This document shows, one piece after another, positions 7,967 to 15,641 of a stretch of 64,000 nt of DNA (positions within the stretch are counted from its first letter, which is position 1; each line of letters begins with the position of its first letter). The notes below the pieces were generated by a model, which made no database searches, was not told the DNA's origin, and worked only from the letters and a program-made list of their open reading frames with translations. The stretch lies in assembly GCF_000702665.1 (NCBI RefSeq), contig NZ_JNJA01000004.1, forward strand, positions 310,001 to 374,000, read 5' to 3'. The translations under genes were made by a program, and so were the position numbers. This stretch comes from Solidesulfovibrio alcoholivorans DSM 5433. GTDB taxonomy: Bacteria; Desulfobacterota; Desulfovibrionia; Desulfovibrionales; Desulfovibrionaceae.

Positions 7967-9079
7967 TCACTTCTTGCCGAAGTCTTCAAGAAACGCCGGC
8001 TTCTGTCCCAGGGGGCCGAAATCCTGCGCCATTTGCGCGTAGACCGGCTTGCCGACCAGGAACGTGTAGACAACATTCGCCTTTTGCGCCGGATCGACGT
8101 CGGCGAACGCCTCGGGGTACAGGACCTTGCCGGCCGCGTAGGCGTCCACGACGATGGTGTCGAGGTTCGTCAGGTAGTTGGTGAAGGGGTAGAGCACGTA
8201 GGTCCGGCCCTGGCGCACGGCGCGCAGTGCGCCGAGAAATTCCGGCTGGCGCGCGGCCTCGTCCGCGACGAGGGACAGCCCGGCCGCGTCGATAAAGAGC
8301 ACGTCCGGGTCGAAGGCCAGCAGCTGTTCGCGGTCGATGAAGGCGTGGCCGTCATCCGTGACGCGGCCGGCCAGGTTGTCCGCGCCGAGCCAGTCCAGGG
8401 GCGCGTAGGGATTGTCGGTGCTGCCCAGGCCATGGGTGCCGCGAAAGCCCGTGCCGCCGACGTAGACCGTGGGCTTGCGGAAACCGGGCTTGGCCATGCC
8501 CTTGGCCGCGCGGGCGCGCACGTCGGCTTCGGCGTCCTTGAGAAAGTTCTCCACGGCCCTGGCCCGATCGCCGACGCCGAGGATGGTTCCGGCCAGGAGC
8601 AGGGAATCGAAGACCTTCGGGTCGTAGCGGGCGAACTTGCCGTAGCTGAGCGCCACGACCGGAATGCCGATTTTTACCTGCAGAGCCTGGGCCACGGGTC
8701 CGTCCATGGCCGAAGTGAAGACGACCTGCGGTTTGACGGCGAGCAGCGCCTCGAGATCGGGTTCCTGGTTGATGCTCTTGGGGCCGCCGGGGCCGATGAC
8801 GGGCAGGGCAAGCAGCTCGGGATGGGCCAGGCGGTAGGGCCGGCCGGTCTTCTGGGCGATTTCGAAGCGCTCGATGCCAACCACCCGGTTGGTGGCCTCG
8901 AGAAAGGCGATCAGGCGCAGGCAGCCCGGCCCCAGGCAGACGATGCGCGACGGATCGTCGGGAACTTCCACCTGCCGGCCTGCCGCATCCGTGACGGATC
9001 GCGCGGCCGCCGTCTGCGCGGCCGCAAGCAGGGCAGCGCAAGCCAAAAGACACATAAGCACCCGAAGCATTCGAGACAT
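7967..9079 (-). CDS. ABC transporter periplasmic binding protein (Fe-chelate/cobalamin type)
   Basis: 370 residues with a Sec signal peptide (residues 1-27, hydrophobic LRVLMCLLACAALLAAAQTAAA). The mature protein is a PF01497-type binding protein: DPSRIVCLGPGCLRLIAFLEATNRVVGIE in the first lobe, LLAVKPQVVF in the middle, a long helix, and DPDVLFIDAAG in the second lobe. Such proteins deliver iron siderophores, heme, cobalamin or molybdate to FecCD/BtuC-type permeases. It is the third gene of the permease-ATPase-binding protein-FmdE operon. A 132-base gap containing a REP-like hairpin separates it from the ATPase gene. The substrate is not determinable by eye. Confidence 0.88.
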   Translation of the reverse strand: MSRMLRVLMCLLACAALLAAAQTAAARSVTDAAGRQVEVPDDPSRIVCLGPGCLRLIAFLEATNRVVGIERFEIAQKTGRPYRLAHPELLALPVIGPGGPKSINQEPDLEALLAVKPQVVFTSAMDGPVAQALQVKIGIPVVALSYGKFARYDPKVFDSLLLAGTILGVGDRARAVENFLKDAEADVRARAAKGMAKPGFRKPTVYVGGTGFRGTHGLGSTDNPYAPLDWLGADNLAGRVTDDGHAFIDREQLLAFDPDVLFIDAAGLSLVADEAARQPEFLGALRAVRQGRTYVLYPFTNYLTNLDTIVVDAYAAGKVLYPEAFADVDPAQKANVVYTFLVGKPVYAQMAQDFGPLGQKPAFLEDFGKK

Positions 9080-9124
9080 CACTTCCCTCTCCGATCGGTG
9101 TTGCACGCGTCTGGGCCCCATGCC

Positions 9125-9187
9125 CTTTCCCCCATCGGGGAGGGTCCGGGAGGGGATCATCCCCTCCCGGCCGCCGGAGGCCTCTTC
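9125..9187 (-). repeat. REP-like palindromic element, copy A
   Basis: Read on the minus strand it starts AAGAGGCCTCCGGCGGCC, then a perfect 11-bp hairpin (9146-9156 pairs with 9160-9170, loop TCA), then GGACCCTCCCCGATGGGGG. A second copy of the same layout lies at 59676-59737. It sits between the ATPase and binding-protein genes of one operon, where a strong hairpin could attenuate transcription or protect upstream mRNA. Confidence 0.7.
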
Positions 9188-9210
9188 CTTCTTCCCTCTC
9201 CCCTTTCCCC

Positions 9211-9981
9211 CTACGCCGCGTCGGCCACGCGCAGGGGGGCGGCGACGGGATGGCCGCCCACTTCGCCGAGGGCCACTTCCACACCGTAGACTTCGCGCAC
9301 GATTTCGGGGGTGAGCCCGGCCCGGTCCACCCGGGCCTTGATGCGCCCGGCGGCGAGCAGCACGAAATCGTCGGCGAAGCGCATGGCCTGGGACAGGTCG
9401 TGGAGCACGGCCGCCGCGGCCACGCCGTTAGCCGTCACGGCGGCGCGGACGATGTCGAAGACTTCCAGCGTGTTTTTCAGGTCGAGGCTCGCGGTCGGTT
9501 CGTCGAGGAGCAGGGCGTCGGGTTCCTGGGCCAGGGCCCGGGCGATGGCGGTCTTCTGGCTCTCGCCGCCGGAAAGCTCGTCCAGGCGGCGGAAAGCCAG
9601 GTCGGCGAGATGCAGGGCGCCAAGCACCGCCTCGACCCGGGCGAGGTCGCGCCGCCCCGGCCGCAGCCCCATGTGCGGCCGCCGTCCGAGGAGCACGGCC
9701 TCGAACACGGTCAGGCGTTCGGCCTGCTGCGACTGGGGTACGTAGGCGATGGCCCGGGCCGCCTCGCGGCGGGAAAATTCCCGCAGGTCGCGCCCGCCGA
9801 GGCGCACGCAGCCGCGACCCGGGCGGACGAGGCCCCCCAGGCAGCGCAGCAGTGTGGTCTTGCCCGCGCCGTTTATGCCCAGGATGGCGGTGACGCGCCC
9901 CGGCGTCAGGGCGAGGCTCACGTCGCCGAGGACCGGGCGGCCGTTGTAGGCGAAGCGGACGTTTTCTGCGGCAAGGCTCAT
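9211..9981 (-). CDS. ABC transporter ATP-binding protein (Fe-chelate/cobalamin type)
   Basis: 256 residues. Walker A is GINGAGKTT, the signature is LSGGESQKTAIARAL, Walker B is ALLLDEPTASLD and the switch His is in VLHDLSQAMRFAD. The overall pattern matches FecE/BtuD/FhuC ATPases energising FecCD permeases at the inner membrane. The ATG at 9981 overlaps the permease stop codon in an ATGA arrangement and has GGAGGT just upstream. One unusual residue is Glu-Ser-Gln after the LSGG core, where GxRQR is more common. Confidence 0.93.
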   Translation of the reverse strand: MSLAAENVRFAYNGRPVLGDVSLALTPGRVTAILGINGAGKTTLLRCLGGLVRPGRGCVRLGGRDLREFSRREAARAIAYVPQSQQAERLTVFEAVLLGRRPHMGLRPGRRDLARVEAVLGALHLADLAFRRLDELSGGESQKTAIARALAQEPDALLLDEPTASLDLKNTLEVFDIVRAAVTANGVAAAAVLHDLSQAMRFADDFVLLAAGRIKARVDRAGLTPEIVREVYGVEVALGEVGGHPVAAPLRVADAA

Positions 9982-11099
9982 GATCGACCTCCGCGAAGCA
10001 ACAGGAAAAGGAAAAGCGGCGCGCCCATGAACGAGGTGAGCACGCCCACGGGCAGCACGCCCGTCCCGGCGAGCAACCGGCCGGCGGTGTCCGCGCCAAG
10101 AAGCAGCAGCGCGCCCCAGAGCCCGGCGTGTACGACCAACGGCCCATGGTCCGCGCCCGTGGTGCGCCGGGCGATGTGCGGCGCGAGCAGCCCGAGAAAG
10201 GCGATGACCCCGCACACGGCGACCACCACGCCCGTGCACAGCGCCGCCAGTCCCATGCCCCACAGGCGCAGCCTGCGCGTGGCCACGCCTACGCTTGCGG
10301 CCACGTCGTCGCCGGCCAAAAGCGCGTTCAAGTCCTGGCGCGCCAGCAGGCACATGCCGGTGACGCCCCCGGCGGCCGCGGCCATGGCCGCAATTTGCGG
10401 CCAGCGCGCCCGGGAGACGTCGCCGAAGGTCCAGAAGACGATGGCCGCGAGTTGCAGTTCGTCGGCGAAGAACTGGATGAGGATCGTGCCGGCGGTAAAA
10501 AGCGAGGAAAGGGCCACGCCGCAGAGTATGATGGCCTGGGGCCCCAGCCGACGCAGCAGAGCCAGGGCGGAAACGATGGCCGTTGCGGCAAGGGCTCCGG
10601 CAAAGGCGCAAAGCGACGTGGCGAACACGCCGCTTATGCGCGCCGTTTCCCCGGCCGTGGCGAACAGCGCATTGGCCGAGAAGCTCCCCGCACCGAGAAA
10701 GACGATGCCGCAGGCCGCGCCGAAAGCCGCGCCGTGGCTGATGCCCAGGGTGAACGGTGAGGCCAGGGGATTGCCGAGCAGGCTCTGGATGACCACGCCG
10801 GAAACGGCAAGGCCGAAGCCGCCGGCCACGGCGGCCAGGATGCGCGGCAGGCGGATGCTGCGCACGACCACCGCTCCCGGACCGGTGTCCTGGCTGCACA
10901 GCGCGGCGAGCACCCGGCCCGGGGTCAGGTCGTAGCTGCCCGCCGCCAGGGCGTAGAGGGCAAGGAGGGTCAAGGCGGCGCACAGGCCGAGCGCCCGCAG
11001 CCCCAGAAGCCGCTGCCGGGCGAGATGCGTCGCGGCCAAGGACGGCACGGCCAGTGTGGAAGACGCCATGGCTTTTCGTATTACGAAATCCTCATCCAT
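9978..11099 (-). CDS. FecCD-family ABC permease
   Basis: 373 residues from the first in-frame ATG, hydrophobic throughout with roughly ten membrane helices. Family signatures include GVVIQSLLGNPLASPFTLGISHGAAFGA and VCGVIAFLGLLAPHIAR near the C-terminus. It forms the membrane channel for the binding protein and ATPase encoded next to it. The start is uncertain: 11099 (MDEDFVI) or 11069 (MASSTLA); neither has a convincing ribosome-binding site. If 11069 is used, the palindrome at 11074-11088 lies directly in the leader. Confidence 0.9.
   Translation of the reverse strand: MDEDFVIRKAMASSTLAVPSLAATHLARQRLLGLRALGLCAALTLLALYALAAGSYDLTPGRVLAALCSQDTGPGAVVVRSIRLPRILAAVAGGFGLAVSGVVIQSLLGNPLASPFTLGISHGAAFGAACGIVFLGAGSFSANALFATAGETARISGVFATSLCAFAGALAATAIVSALALLRRLGPQAIILCGVALSSLFTAGTILIQFFADELQLAAIVFWTFGDVSRARWPQIAAMAAAAGGVTGMCLLARQDLNALLAGDDVAASVGVATRRLRLWGMGLAALCTGVVVAVCGVIAFLGLLAPHIARRTTGADHGPLVVHAGLWGALLLLGADTAGRLLAGTGVLPVGVLTSFMGAPLFLFLLLRGGRS
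11074..11088. promoter_or_regulatory. Candidate operator palindrome of the metal-chelate ABC operon
   Basis: TTTCGTATTACGAAA is a perfect inverted repeat with 7-bp arms and one central base. It lies at the 5' end of the permease gene, about 30 bases downstream of an AT-rich block (11117-11129) that reads TATTATTATAAAA on the minus strand and could hold a -10 element. A metal- or cofactor-responsive repressor site is plausible but unproven. Confidence 0.4.
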
Positions 11100-11170
11100 G
11101 CAACGTGTCGGCTACGTTTTATAATAATAGCCTTCTCGCGTAGGAAAAAAGGATAGGTATTGCCGAGACG

Positions 11171-12361
11171 TCAGGGTCGGATCCGGCGCGGCGCGGCAAC
11201 GAGCGCCAGGCACAGGCCGAACAGGGCCAGTGCGGCCGGGAACAGGGGGCTTAAGCCAAGGTGCGGGGCGAAGATCTGCGCCAGCCCCGCCAGCCAGAGG
11301 CCGCAGACGAGGGAGGCGGCATGGGGCAGCCTGGCGTCAAGGAGCGCCAGGGCGGGGAAGACGAGCAGACCGGCGTCGTAGAAATAGGCATGGGGCGCGG
11401 CCAGGAGCAAGCCGGCGGCAGCCAGTCCCAGGCAGGGCAGGTCGAGGGAGCGTCCGCGCCTGCGCCAAAAAACGACGCCCAGGCAGGCCAGGACCGCGCA
11501 CGCGGCACCAAGTCCCGCGGCAAGTCCCGCCCGGGGCCAGGCGGCAAGGAGATGGCGGGCGACGCCCGGGAAACTCACGGCCATTTCGCCTTCCATGCCA
11601 AGGGACGTGCGCACCACCCAGTCCGCGTAGCCGAGCCAGGCGGCGGGCCAGGACGGGCCGAAGAAGGCGGTGGCGCCGGCAAGGAGGACGGCGAGTCCCA
11701 GGCAGGCGAAAAGCGCCATGCGCGTGCGCCCGGCCAGGGCGTAGAGCGCAAGCAGCCCGAGGCCGAGCTGGGGCTTGAAGCACAGTGCCGCCAGGCAAAG
11801 CCCGGCGGCGACCATGCGGCCGCGCCGCTCGAAGCTCCAGGCGGCGGCGAAGAGGCACAGCGTCAGAGGCGTGTTCTGCCCGCCGAGCAGGGCGCGCAGG
11901 AGCGGATAGAAAAGGATGGCCGCGCAGACGACGGCTGCCGTGTACGGCGTGGCCCAGGGCAGGTCGCGGCAGACGATGCGCACGGCCAGGAAGAGCAGGC
12001 CGGCCATGACGGCGAGGTGCGCGGCAAAGGCCGGGCGGTAGGGCAGGGCGGCGAGCAGGGCGTAGGGCAGGGCGAACTGGGGCGGATAAGCGAAGGGCAC
12101 GAACACGTCGCCGGCGGCGTCCGGCATCAGGTCGCACTCGGCGGCGCGCTGTACGGCCGGGTCGTAGAGCCGCTCCGCCTGGCCGGCAAGCACGATGCGC
12201 CCGGCGGCGTAGAATTCGGCGAAATCGCCGCCGAGCCTGCCGGAGACGACCCTGGCCCCGGAGCCGGTGCACAGGACGAAAAGCAGGGCCAGACCCATGG
12301 CCGCGAGCAGGAGGCGCGGGTAGACTCGAAGCCGCCAGGGCGTGAGCCAGGACGCGGTCAC
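11171..12361 (-). CDS. GT87-type (DUF2029) membrane glycosyltransferase-like protein
   Basis: 396 residues with about ten to twelve hydrophobic helices. After the first helix comes GGDFAEFYAAGRIVLAGQAERLYDP, the conserved region of DUF2029/GT87 polyprenyl-phosphate-dependent mannosyltransferases, and then FAYPPQFALPYALL and LGGQNTPLTL, both typical. The enzyme would act at the inner membrane with a lipid-linked sugar donor; donor and acceptor are unknown. The start is a GTG at 12361 that overlaps the stop of the cyclase gene by four bases (GTGA). A longer in-frame reading exists but would overlap the cyclase gene extensively. Confidence 0.82.
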   Translation of the reverse strand: MTASWLTPWRLRVYPRLLLAAMGLALLFVLCTGSGARVVSGRLGGDFAEFYAAGRIVLAGQAERLYDPAVQRAAECDLMPDAAGDVFVPFAYPPQFALPYALLAALPYRPAFAAHLAVMAGLLFLAVRIVCRDLPWATPYTAAVVCAAILFYPLLRALLGGQNTPLTLCLFAAAWSFERRGRMVAAGLCLAALCFKPQLGLGLLALYALAGRTRMALFACLGLAVLLAGATAFFGPSWPAAWLGYADWVVRTSLGMEGEMAVSFPGVARHLLAAWPRAGLAAGLGAACAVLACLGVVFWRRRGRSLDLPCLGLAAAGLLLAAPHAYFYDAGLLVFPALALLDARLPHAASLVCGLWLAGLAQIFAPHLGLSPLFPAALALFGLCLALVAAPRRIRP

Positions 12362-13047
12362 GGCCGTTCCCGGAGAAAATCCGCCGGTCCGAGCACGGCG
12401 CGTACCGGCGAGGCCTCGGCTTCGGGAACGTGCAGCGGCGGGCAGGAAAGCAGGTAGCGTCCTGGCGCGACGTCGGCCAGGAAAAGCCCTTCCAGAATGA
12501 GCACGCCGGCTTCGAGGAGGATGTGGTGGACCGGAAAGGCCGGGTCGTCCAGGGGCTCGACGCTTAAGGCGTCGATGCCGACGAGGGCGAGGCCCTGCCG
12601 GGCGCAACGCGCGGCCAGCGCCGGGGTCAGGGCGGCGAAGGATTCGGGAAAAGCGGGACCGAGAAAGGCGCGCGTTGCGGAATTGACCGTGCGAAAGAGC
12701 ACGGCCTCGCCCGGGGCGGCGTCTGCGACGAGGGCGGCGTCCAGCAGTTCCGGGCCGAGCGCCAGGGAGTCGCCGGTGTCGACGACGCGCGCCGGCAGGA
12801 AGAACGCCGCAGCCGGATAGTCGCCGGCGCGGCGGCCGCCGGGGAGGAAATGGGCGGGGAAGTCGAGGTGCGTGCCGGCGTGGGCGGAAAGGCTCCAGGA
12901 CGCGGCCTCGCAGCCGTCGGCCTCACGGGAGAGGAACAGTTCGCGGCGAAACGGCGGGTCGCCGGGGATGCCGGGGAGCGCGGCGGACAGGGGCAGCGAA
13001 ACGTCGCGCCACAGCGCCCGCCGCGCGGTGTCGTCCCTGCCCGGCAT
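12358..13047 (-). CDS. Cyclase/kynurenine formamidase-like metal hydrolase
   Basis: 229 residues. It belongs to the cyclase family (PF04199): the HxGTHxDxPxHF metal-binding motif is present as HAGTHLDFPAHF near residues 58-69. A later segment GIDALSVEPLDDPAFPVHHILL matches the family's GIDxxSxD-type region. Members hydrolyse formylkynurenine, isatin or similar compounds; this substrate is unknown and no tryptophan catabolism genes are nearby. Start and stop codons overlap with the VOC gene (TGATG) and the GT87 gene (GTGA), so the three are co-translated. Confidence 0.82.
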   Translation of the reverse strand: MPGRDDTARRALWRDVSLPLSAALPGIPGDPPFRRELFLSREADGCEAASWSLSAHAGTHLDFPAHFLPGGRRAGDYPAAAFFLPARVVDTGDSLALGPELLDAALVADAAPGEAVLFRTVNSATRAFLGPAFPESFAALTPALAARCARQGLALVGIDALSVEPLDDPAFPVHHILLEAGVLILEGLFLADVAPGRYLLSCPPLHVPEAEASPVRAVLGPADFLRERP

Positions 13048-13442
13048 CAGCCTTCCATCTTGAATGTGATCAGCGCCAGGAACGCACCCTGCGGGTCGCC
13101 GACAACGCAGAAGCGGCCCACGCCCGGGATGTCCATGGGCTCCTTGTAGACGGAGCCGCCGAGCGCCACGGCCTTTTTCGCCGCGGCGTCCACGTCGTCC
13201 ACGTTGACGTAGCTGCCCCAGACCGGCGGCATGGGGCCGGCCTCGGGCGGCATGGCCATCATACCGCCGACGGGCGTGTCGCCGACCTTGAGCAGCGTGT
13301 AGGTCATGCCCATTTCGGGCATGGGCTTGTCCTCGGCGGTCCAGCCGAGCAGTCCGGTGTAGAAGGCCTTGGCGGCCTCCACATCCGTGGTCATCAGTTC
13401 GTTCCAGCTGAAAAAACCCGGTTTCAGATACGGTTCGTCCAT
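13047..13442 (-). CDS. VOC-family (glyoxalase/bleomycin-resistance fold) protein
   Basis: 131 residues with the paired beta-alpha-beta-beta-beta modules of the vicinal oxygen chelate superfamily: FFSWNELMTTDVEAAKAFYTGLLGW at the start and GRFCVVGDPQGAFLALITF at the end. The first gene of a three-gene operon; the start MDEPYLK has AAGGAGG upstream. Proteins of this shape act as dioxygenases, isomerases or binding proteins. Substrate unknown. Confidence 0.85.
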   Translation of the reverse strand: MDEPYLKPGFFSWNELMTTDVEAAKAFYTGLLGWTAEDKPMPEMGMTYTLLKVGDTPVGGMMAMPPEAGPMPPVWGSYVNVDDVDAAAKKAVALGGSVYKEPMDIPGVGRFCVVGDPQGAFLALITFKMEG

Positions 13443-13491
13443 GGTCGCGCCTCCTTCGGGGGTGTCGGGGCCAGTCGGCCAGGGTCGCCTT

Positions 13492-13520
13492 GGCATAGCG
13501 GCATCCCGGGCGTCTGGCAA
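13492..13520 (-). promoter_or_regulatory. Candidate sigma-70 promoter for the VOC-cyclase-GT87 operon
   Basis: On the minus strand TTGCCA (13520-13515) and TATGCC (13497-13492) are separated by 17 bases, about 50 bases upstream of the VOC start codon. Confidence 0.4.
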
Positions 13521-13561
13521 CGGTCGGGACAGCATTGTCGCAGCGCCGCCGGAACGCGGGC

Positions 13562-13590
13562 AAAAAAAAGCCCCCGCACGAGGCGGGGGC
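13562..13590 (-). terminator. Rho-independent terminator of the cytochrome c3 gene
   Basis: On the minus strand GCCCCCGC, a short loop, and GCGGGGGC are followed by eight T residues, 27 bases beyond the cytochrome stop codon. Confidence 0.9.
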
Positions 13591-13617
13591 GAAAACGGCG
13601 GGGTTGTCGAACGTGCG

Positions 13618-14085
13618 TTACTTCTGGGCGACGTGGCAGCCGTTGTTGGAGCAAGGGGCCACGGAAAGGGGCTTCTGGCCCTTTTCCTTGCGGGCGATGT
13701 TGGTCTTCATGTGACAGCCCAGGCAGCTGTTCTCGGCGTTCTTGTCGTGGAAGGCGCGGAAATAGGAAGTGGGTTCCTGACGCTCCTTGAGGTTGTCATG
13801 GCAACCCTCGGTGGCGCAGCCCTCGATCTTGCCTTTGCCGTCCCACATGTGGTGGCAGGTGCCGCAGGCGATGTTGCCGTGCTGGCCATGGGAGAACGAA
13901 ACCGGCGCGAAGCTGGTCTTGAGCACCCCGGACGGACGTTTGAAGGTAAGGGTCAGGGGGTAGCACAGCTCGGACTTGGCGTCGACGATCGGGCTGTACT
14001 TGCCGCCATCGGCCACGGCAACGGTAGCCAGGGCCAGGATGAACATCGAACCGACCAACATGGAAAGCATGACCTTGGAACGCAT
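13618..14085 (-). CDS. Periplasmic tetraheme cytochrome c3
   Basis: 155 residues with a Sec signal peptide (residues 1-25, ending VAVA). Four heme-binding sites appear in the Desulfovibrio c3 order: CGTCHH, CATEGCH (CxxxxCH), CLGCH and CSNNGCH (CxxxxCH). Extra histidines for bis-His ligation are visible in FSHGQHGN and AFHDK. Such cytochromes shuttle electrons between periplasmic hydrogenases or formate dehydrogenases and membrane complexes in sulfate reducers. It is monocistronic with its own promoter and terminator; no Tmc or other redox complex genes flank it. Type I versus acidic type II c3 is not settled here. The start has AAGGAGGGA at ideal distance. Confidence 0.93.
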   Translation of the reverse strand: MRSKVMLSMLVGSMFILALATVAVADGGKYSPIVDAKSELCYPLTLTFKRPSGVLKTSFAPVSFSHGQHGNIACGTCHHMWDGKGKIEGCATEGCHDNLKERQEPTSYFRAFHDKNAENSCLGCHMKTNIARKEKGQKPLSVAPCSNNGCHVAQK

Positions 14086-14184
14086 CCAACTCCCTCCTTA
14101 AAGCTCCAAGAAACGGTAAAAGGACCTAGCCGCTGCAAATATACAGGCGGCAGCCGCAGGCGTAGCCCCGCCGCCGTAATTCAA

Positions 14185-14219
14185 GTGAAAAGCGTAAAAT
14201 TTCACAAATCGGAAGTCAA
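14185..14219 (-). promoter_or_regulatory. Cytochrome c3 promoter with overlapping inverted repeat
   Basis: On the minus strand TTGACT (14219-14214) is 17 bases from TACGCT (14196-14191). The inverted repeat GTGAAA (14185-14190) / TTTCAC (14200-14205) brackets the -10 region and could be an operator. The leader to the start codon is about 100 bases. Confidence 0.5.
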
Positions 14220-14328
14220 CAGATTTCGCGCAAAAACTGTCGTCCTCATCGGACGCGACGGCCCCCGCGTCCGGGCTGCCGGAAACCGCGGGGGGCCGTG
14301 GGAAAGGGCCGAAACAGAGGGCCGGGCG

Positions 14329-14805
14329 TCAGTCCTGGCAGTCCTGGCAGTCCTGGCAGCCCTGGCAGTCGAGCTTTTCGTTGGCTTCGAGGGCGTCCAT
14401 GAGGTCGAGGCTCAGGCGAATGAAATCCGACGCGGTGAGGATGCCGACGAGCTTGCCGCTCTCGACCACGGGCAGGCAGCCGTATTTCTGGGTGAGCAAC
14501 ACCTCGGCCGCCTGGCGCAAGGGCAGTTCCGGGGTAGCCATGGCCACGTCGGCGCGCATGACTTCGTGGATGGGAATCCCGCCGTAGATTTCTTCCTGTG
14601 TGGCCTGATCGATATCGGCCAAGCGGGAGACGGAGGCGGCCAGGAGGTCGCGGTGGGTTAAAAGGCCCACGAAAGCCCCGGCGGCGTCGACGATGGGCAG
14701 GTGGCGGATGCGCGCCTGCTCCATGGCCTTCTGGGCCTCGAGCAGGGAGTCGCTGTCGCGCAGGGCGATGATGTCTTCGGTCATGAGGTCGCGGGTGGTG
14801 AGCAT
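14329..14805 (-). CDS. Tandem CBS-domain protein with cysteine-rich tail
   Basis: 158 residues: two CBS motifs (about residues 7-62 and 80-140) with MTEDIIALRDSDSLLEAQKAM, IRHLPIVDAAGAFVGLLTHRDLL and CLPVVESGKLVGILTASDFI. CBS pairs bind adenosine nucleotides and often sense energy state. The last 13 residues, DCQGCQDCQDCQD, are unlike the family and come from a 9-bp tandem repeat; four cysteines spaced CxxC could bind metal. ATG at 14805 has AAGGAGG upstream. It is divergent from pcm. Confidence 0.9.
   Translation of the reverse strand: MLTTRDLMTEDIIALRDSDSLLEAQKAMEQARIRHLPIVDAAGAFVGLLTHRDLLAASVSRLADIDQATQEEIYGGIPIHEVMRADVAMATPELPLRQAAEVLLTQKYGCLPVVESGKLVGILTASDFIRLSLDLMDALEANEKLDCQGCQDCQDCQD
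14332..14367. repeat. Four tandem copies of a 9-bp unit (GTCCTGGCA)
   Basis: Three perfect copies of GTCCTGGCA and one copy with a single change (GCCCTGGCA), in frame at the 3' end of the CBS gene, encoding Cys-Gln-Asp/Gly units on the minus strand. Confidence 0.9.
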
Positions 14806-14827
14806 GGATGCCTCCTTGATACATCGC

Positions 14828-14856
14828 AAATGGCATTGCAAACACCCGCCTGTCAA
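14828..14856 (-). promoter_or_regulatory. Possible promoter of the CBS gene
   Basis: A perfect -35 hexamer TTGACA (minus strand, 14856-14851) lies 17 bases before CCATTT (14833-14828), which is a weak -10 match. Confidence 0.3.
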
Positions 14857-14954
14857 GGCTCGGGCGGTTGACTTGGCTGGCGGATTCTGGTTTCAAAAAT
14901 GGAGCGTGCCGCCATGCGCGCAAGCCCTGGCGTCGGTTCGGGGAAAGGGCGAAA

Positions 14955-15614
14955 ATGAACGGACCTGGGCCGAAAATCGACTTCAAGCGCAATCGCGACC
15001 GCATGGTCCGGGACCAGATCGAGGCGCGGGGCGTCTCCGATCCCGAGGTGTTGCGGGCCATGCGCAAGGTGCCCCGCCACCTTTTCGTGGAAGAGGCGCT
15101 CATTCCCCAGGCCTACGAGGACCATCCCCTGCCGCTCGGGCACGGGCAGACCATTTCCCAGCCCTACGTCGTGGCCTGGATGACGGAACTGCTCGAGGTC
15201 TCGCGGGGGCTGCGCGTGCTGGAGATCGGCACCGGCTCGGGCTACCAGGCCGCGGTGCTGGCGGAACTGGGCGCGTACGTCTTTACGGTGGAGCGTGTGC
15301 GGCCCCTGTACGAGGCGGCGCGGCGACGGCTCGAGGGCCTGCGCTACCTGAAGGTCCGCTTCAAGCTCGACGACGGCACCCTGGGCTGGCCCGACGAAGC
15401 GCCTTTCGACCGCATCGTGGTCACGGCCGGGGGGCCGCGCATCCCCGAGCCGCTTCTCGCGCAGCTTGCGGACCCCGGACGCATGGTCATTCCCGTGGGC
15501 GCGTCCCGGCGCAGCCAGGAGCTGCATGTGGTGCGCAAGGAAAACGGACGCATCCTTGCGCGCAAGCTCGGCGACGTCATGTTCGTCGATCTCGTCGGCG
15601 CCCACGGCTGGTAG
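14955..15614 (+). CDS. pcm: Protein-L-isoaspartate O-methyltransferase
   Basis: 219 residues. SAM-dependent methyltransferase that initiates repair of isoaspartyl residues in aged proteins. Family features are [36 protein letters not shown] (substrate-binding loop) and the SAM motif [19 protein letters not shown] near residues 92-109; VTAGGPRIP matches motif III. The start is chosen at ATG 14955; the ribosome-binding site (GGGAAAGGG) is modest. It is followed 27 bases later by the Mrp-type ATPase gene. Confidence 0.93.
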   Translation: MNGPGPKIDFKRNRDRMVRDQIEARGVSDPEVLRAMRKVPRHLFVEEALIPQAYEDHPLPLGHGQTISQPYVVAWMTELLEVSRGLRVLEIGTGSGYQAAVLAELGAYVFTVERVRPLYEAARRRLEGLRYLKVRFKLDDGTLGWPDEAPFDRIVVTAGGPRIPEPLLAQLADPGRMVIPVGASRRSQELHVVRKENGRILARKLGDVMFVDLVGAHGW

Positions 15615-15641
15615 GGCCCGACAAGGGAGAAAGGAACCCGG

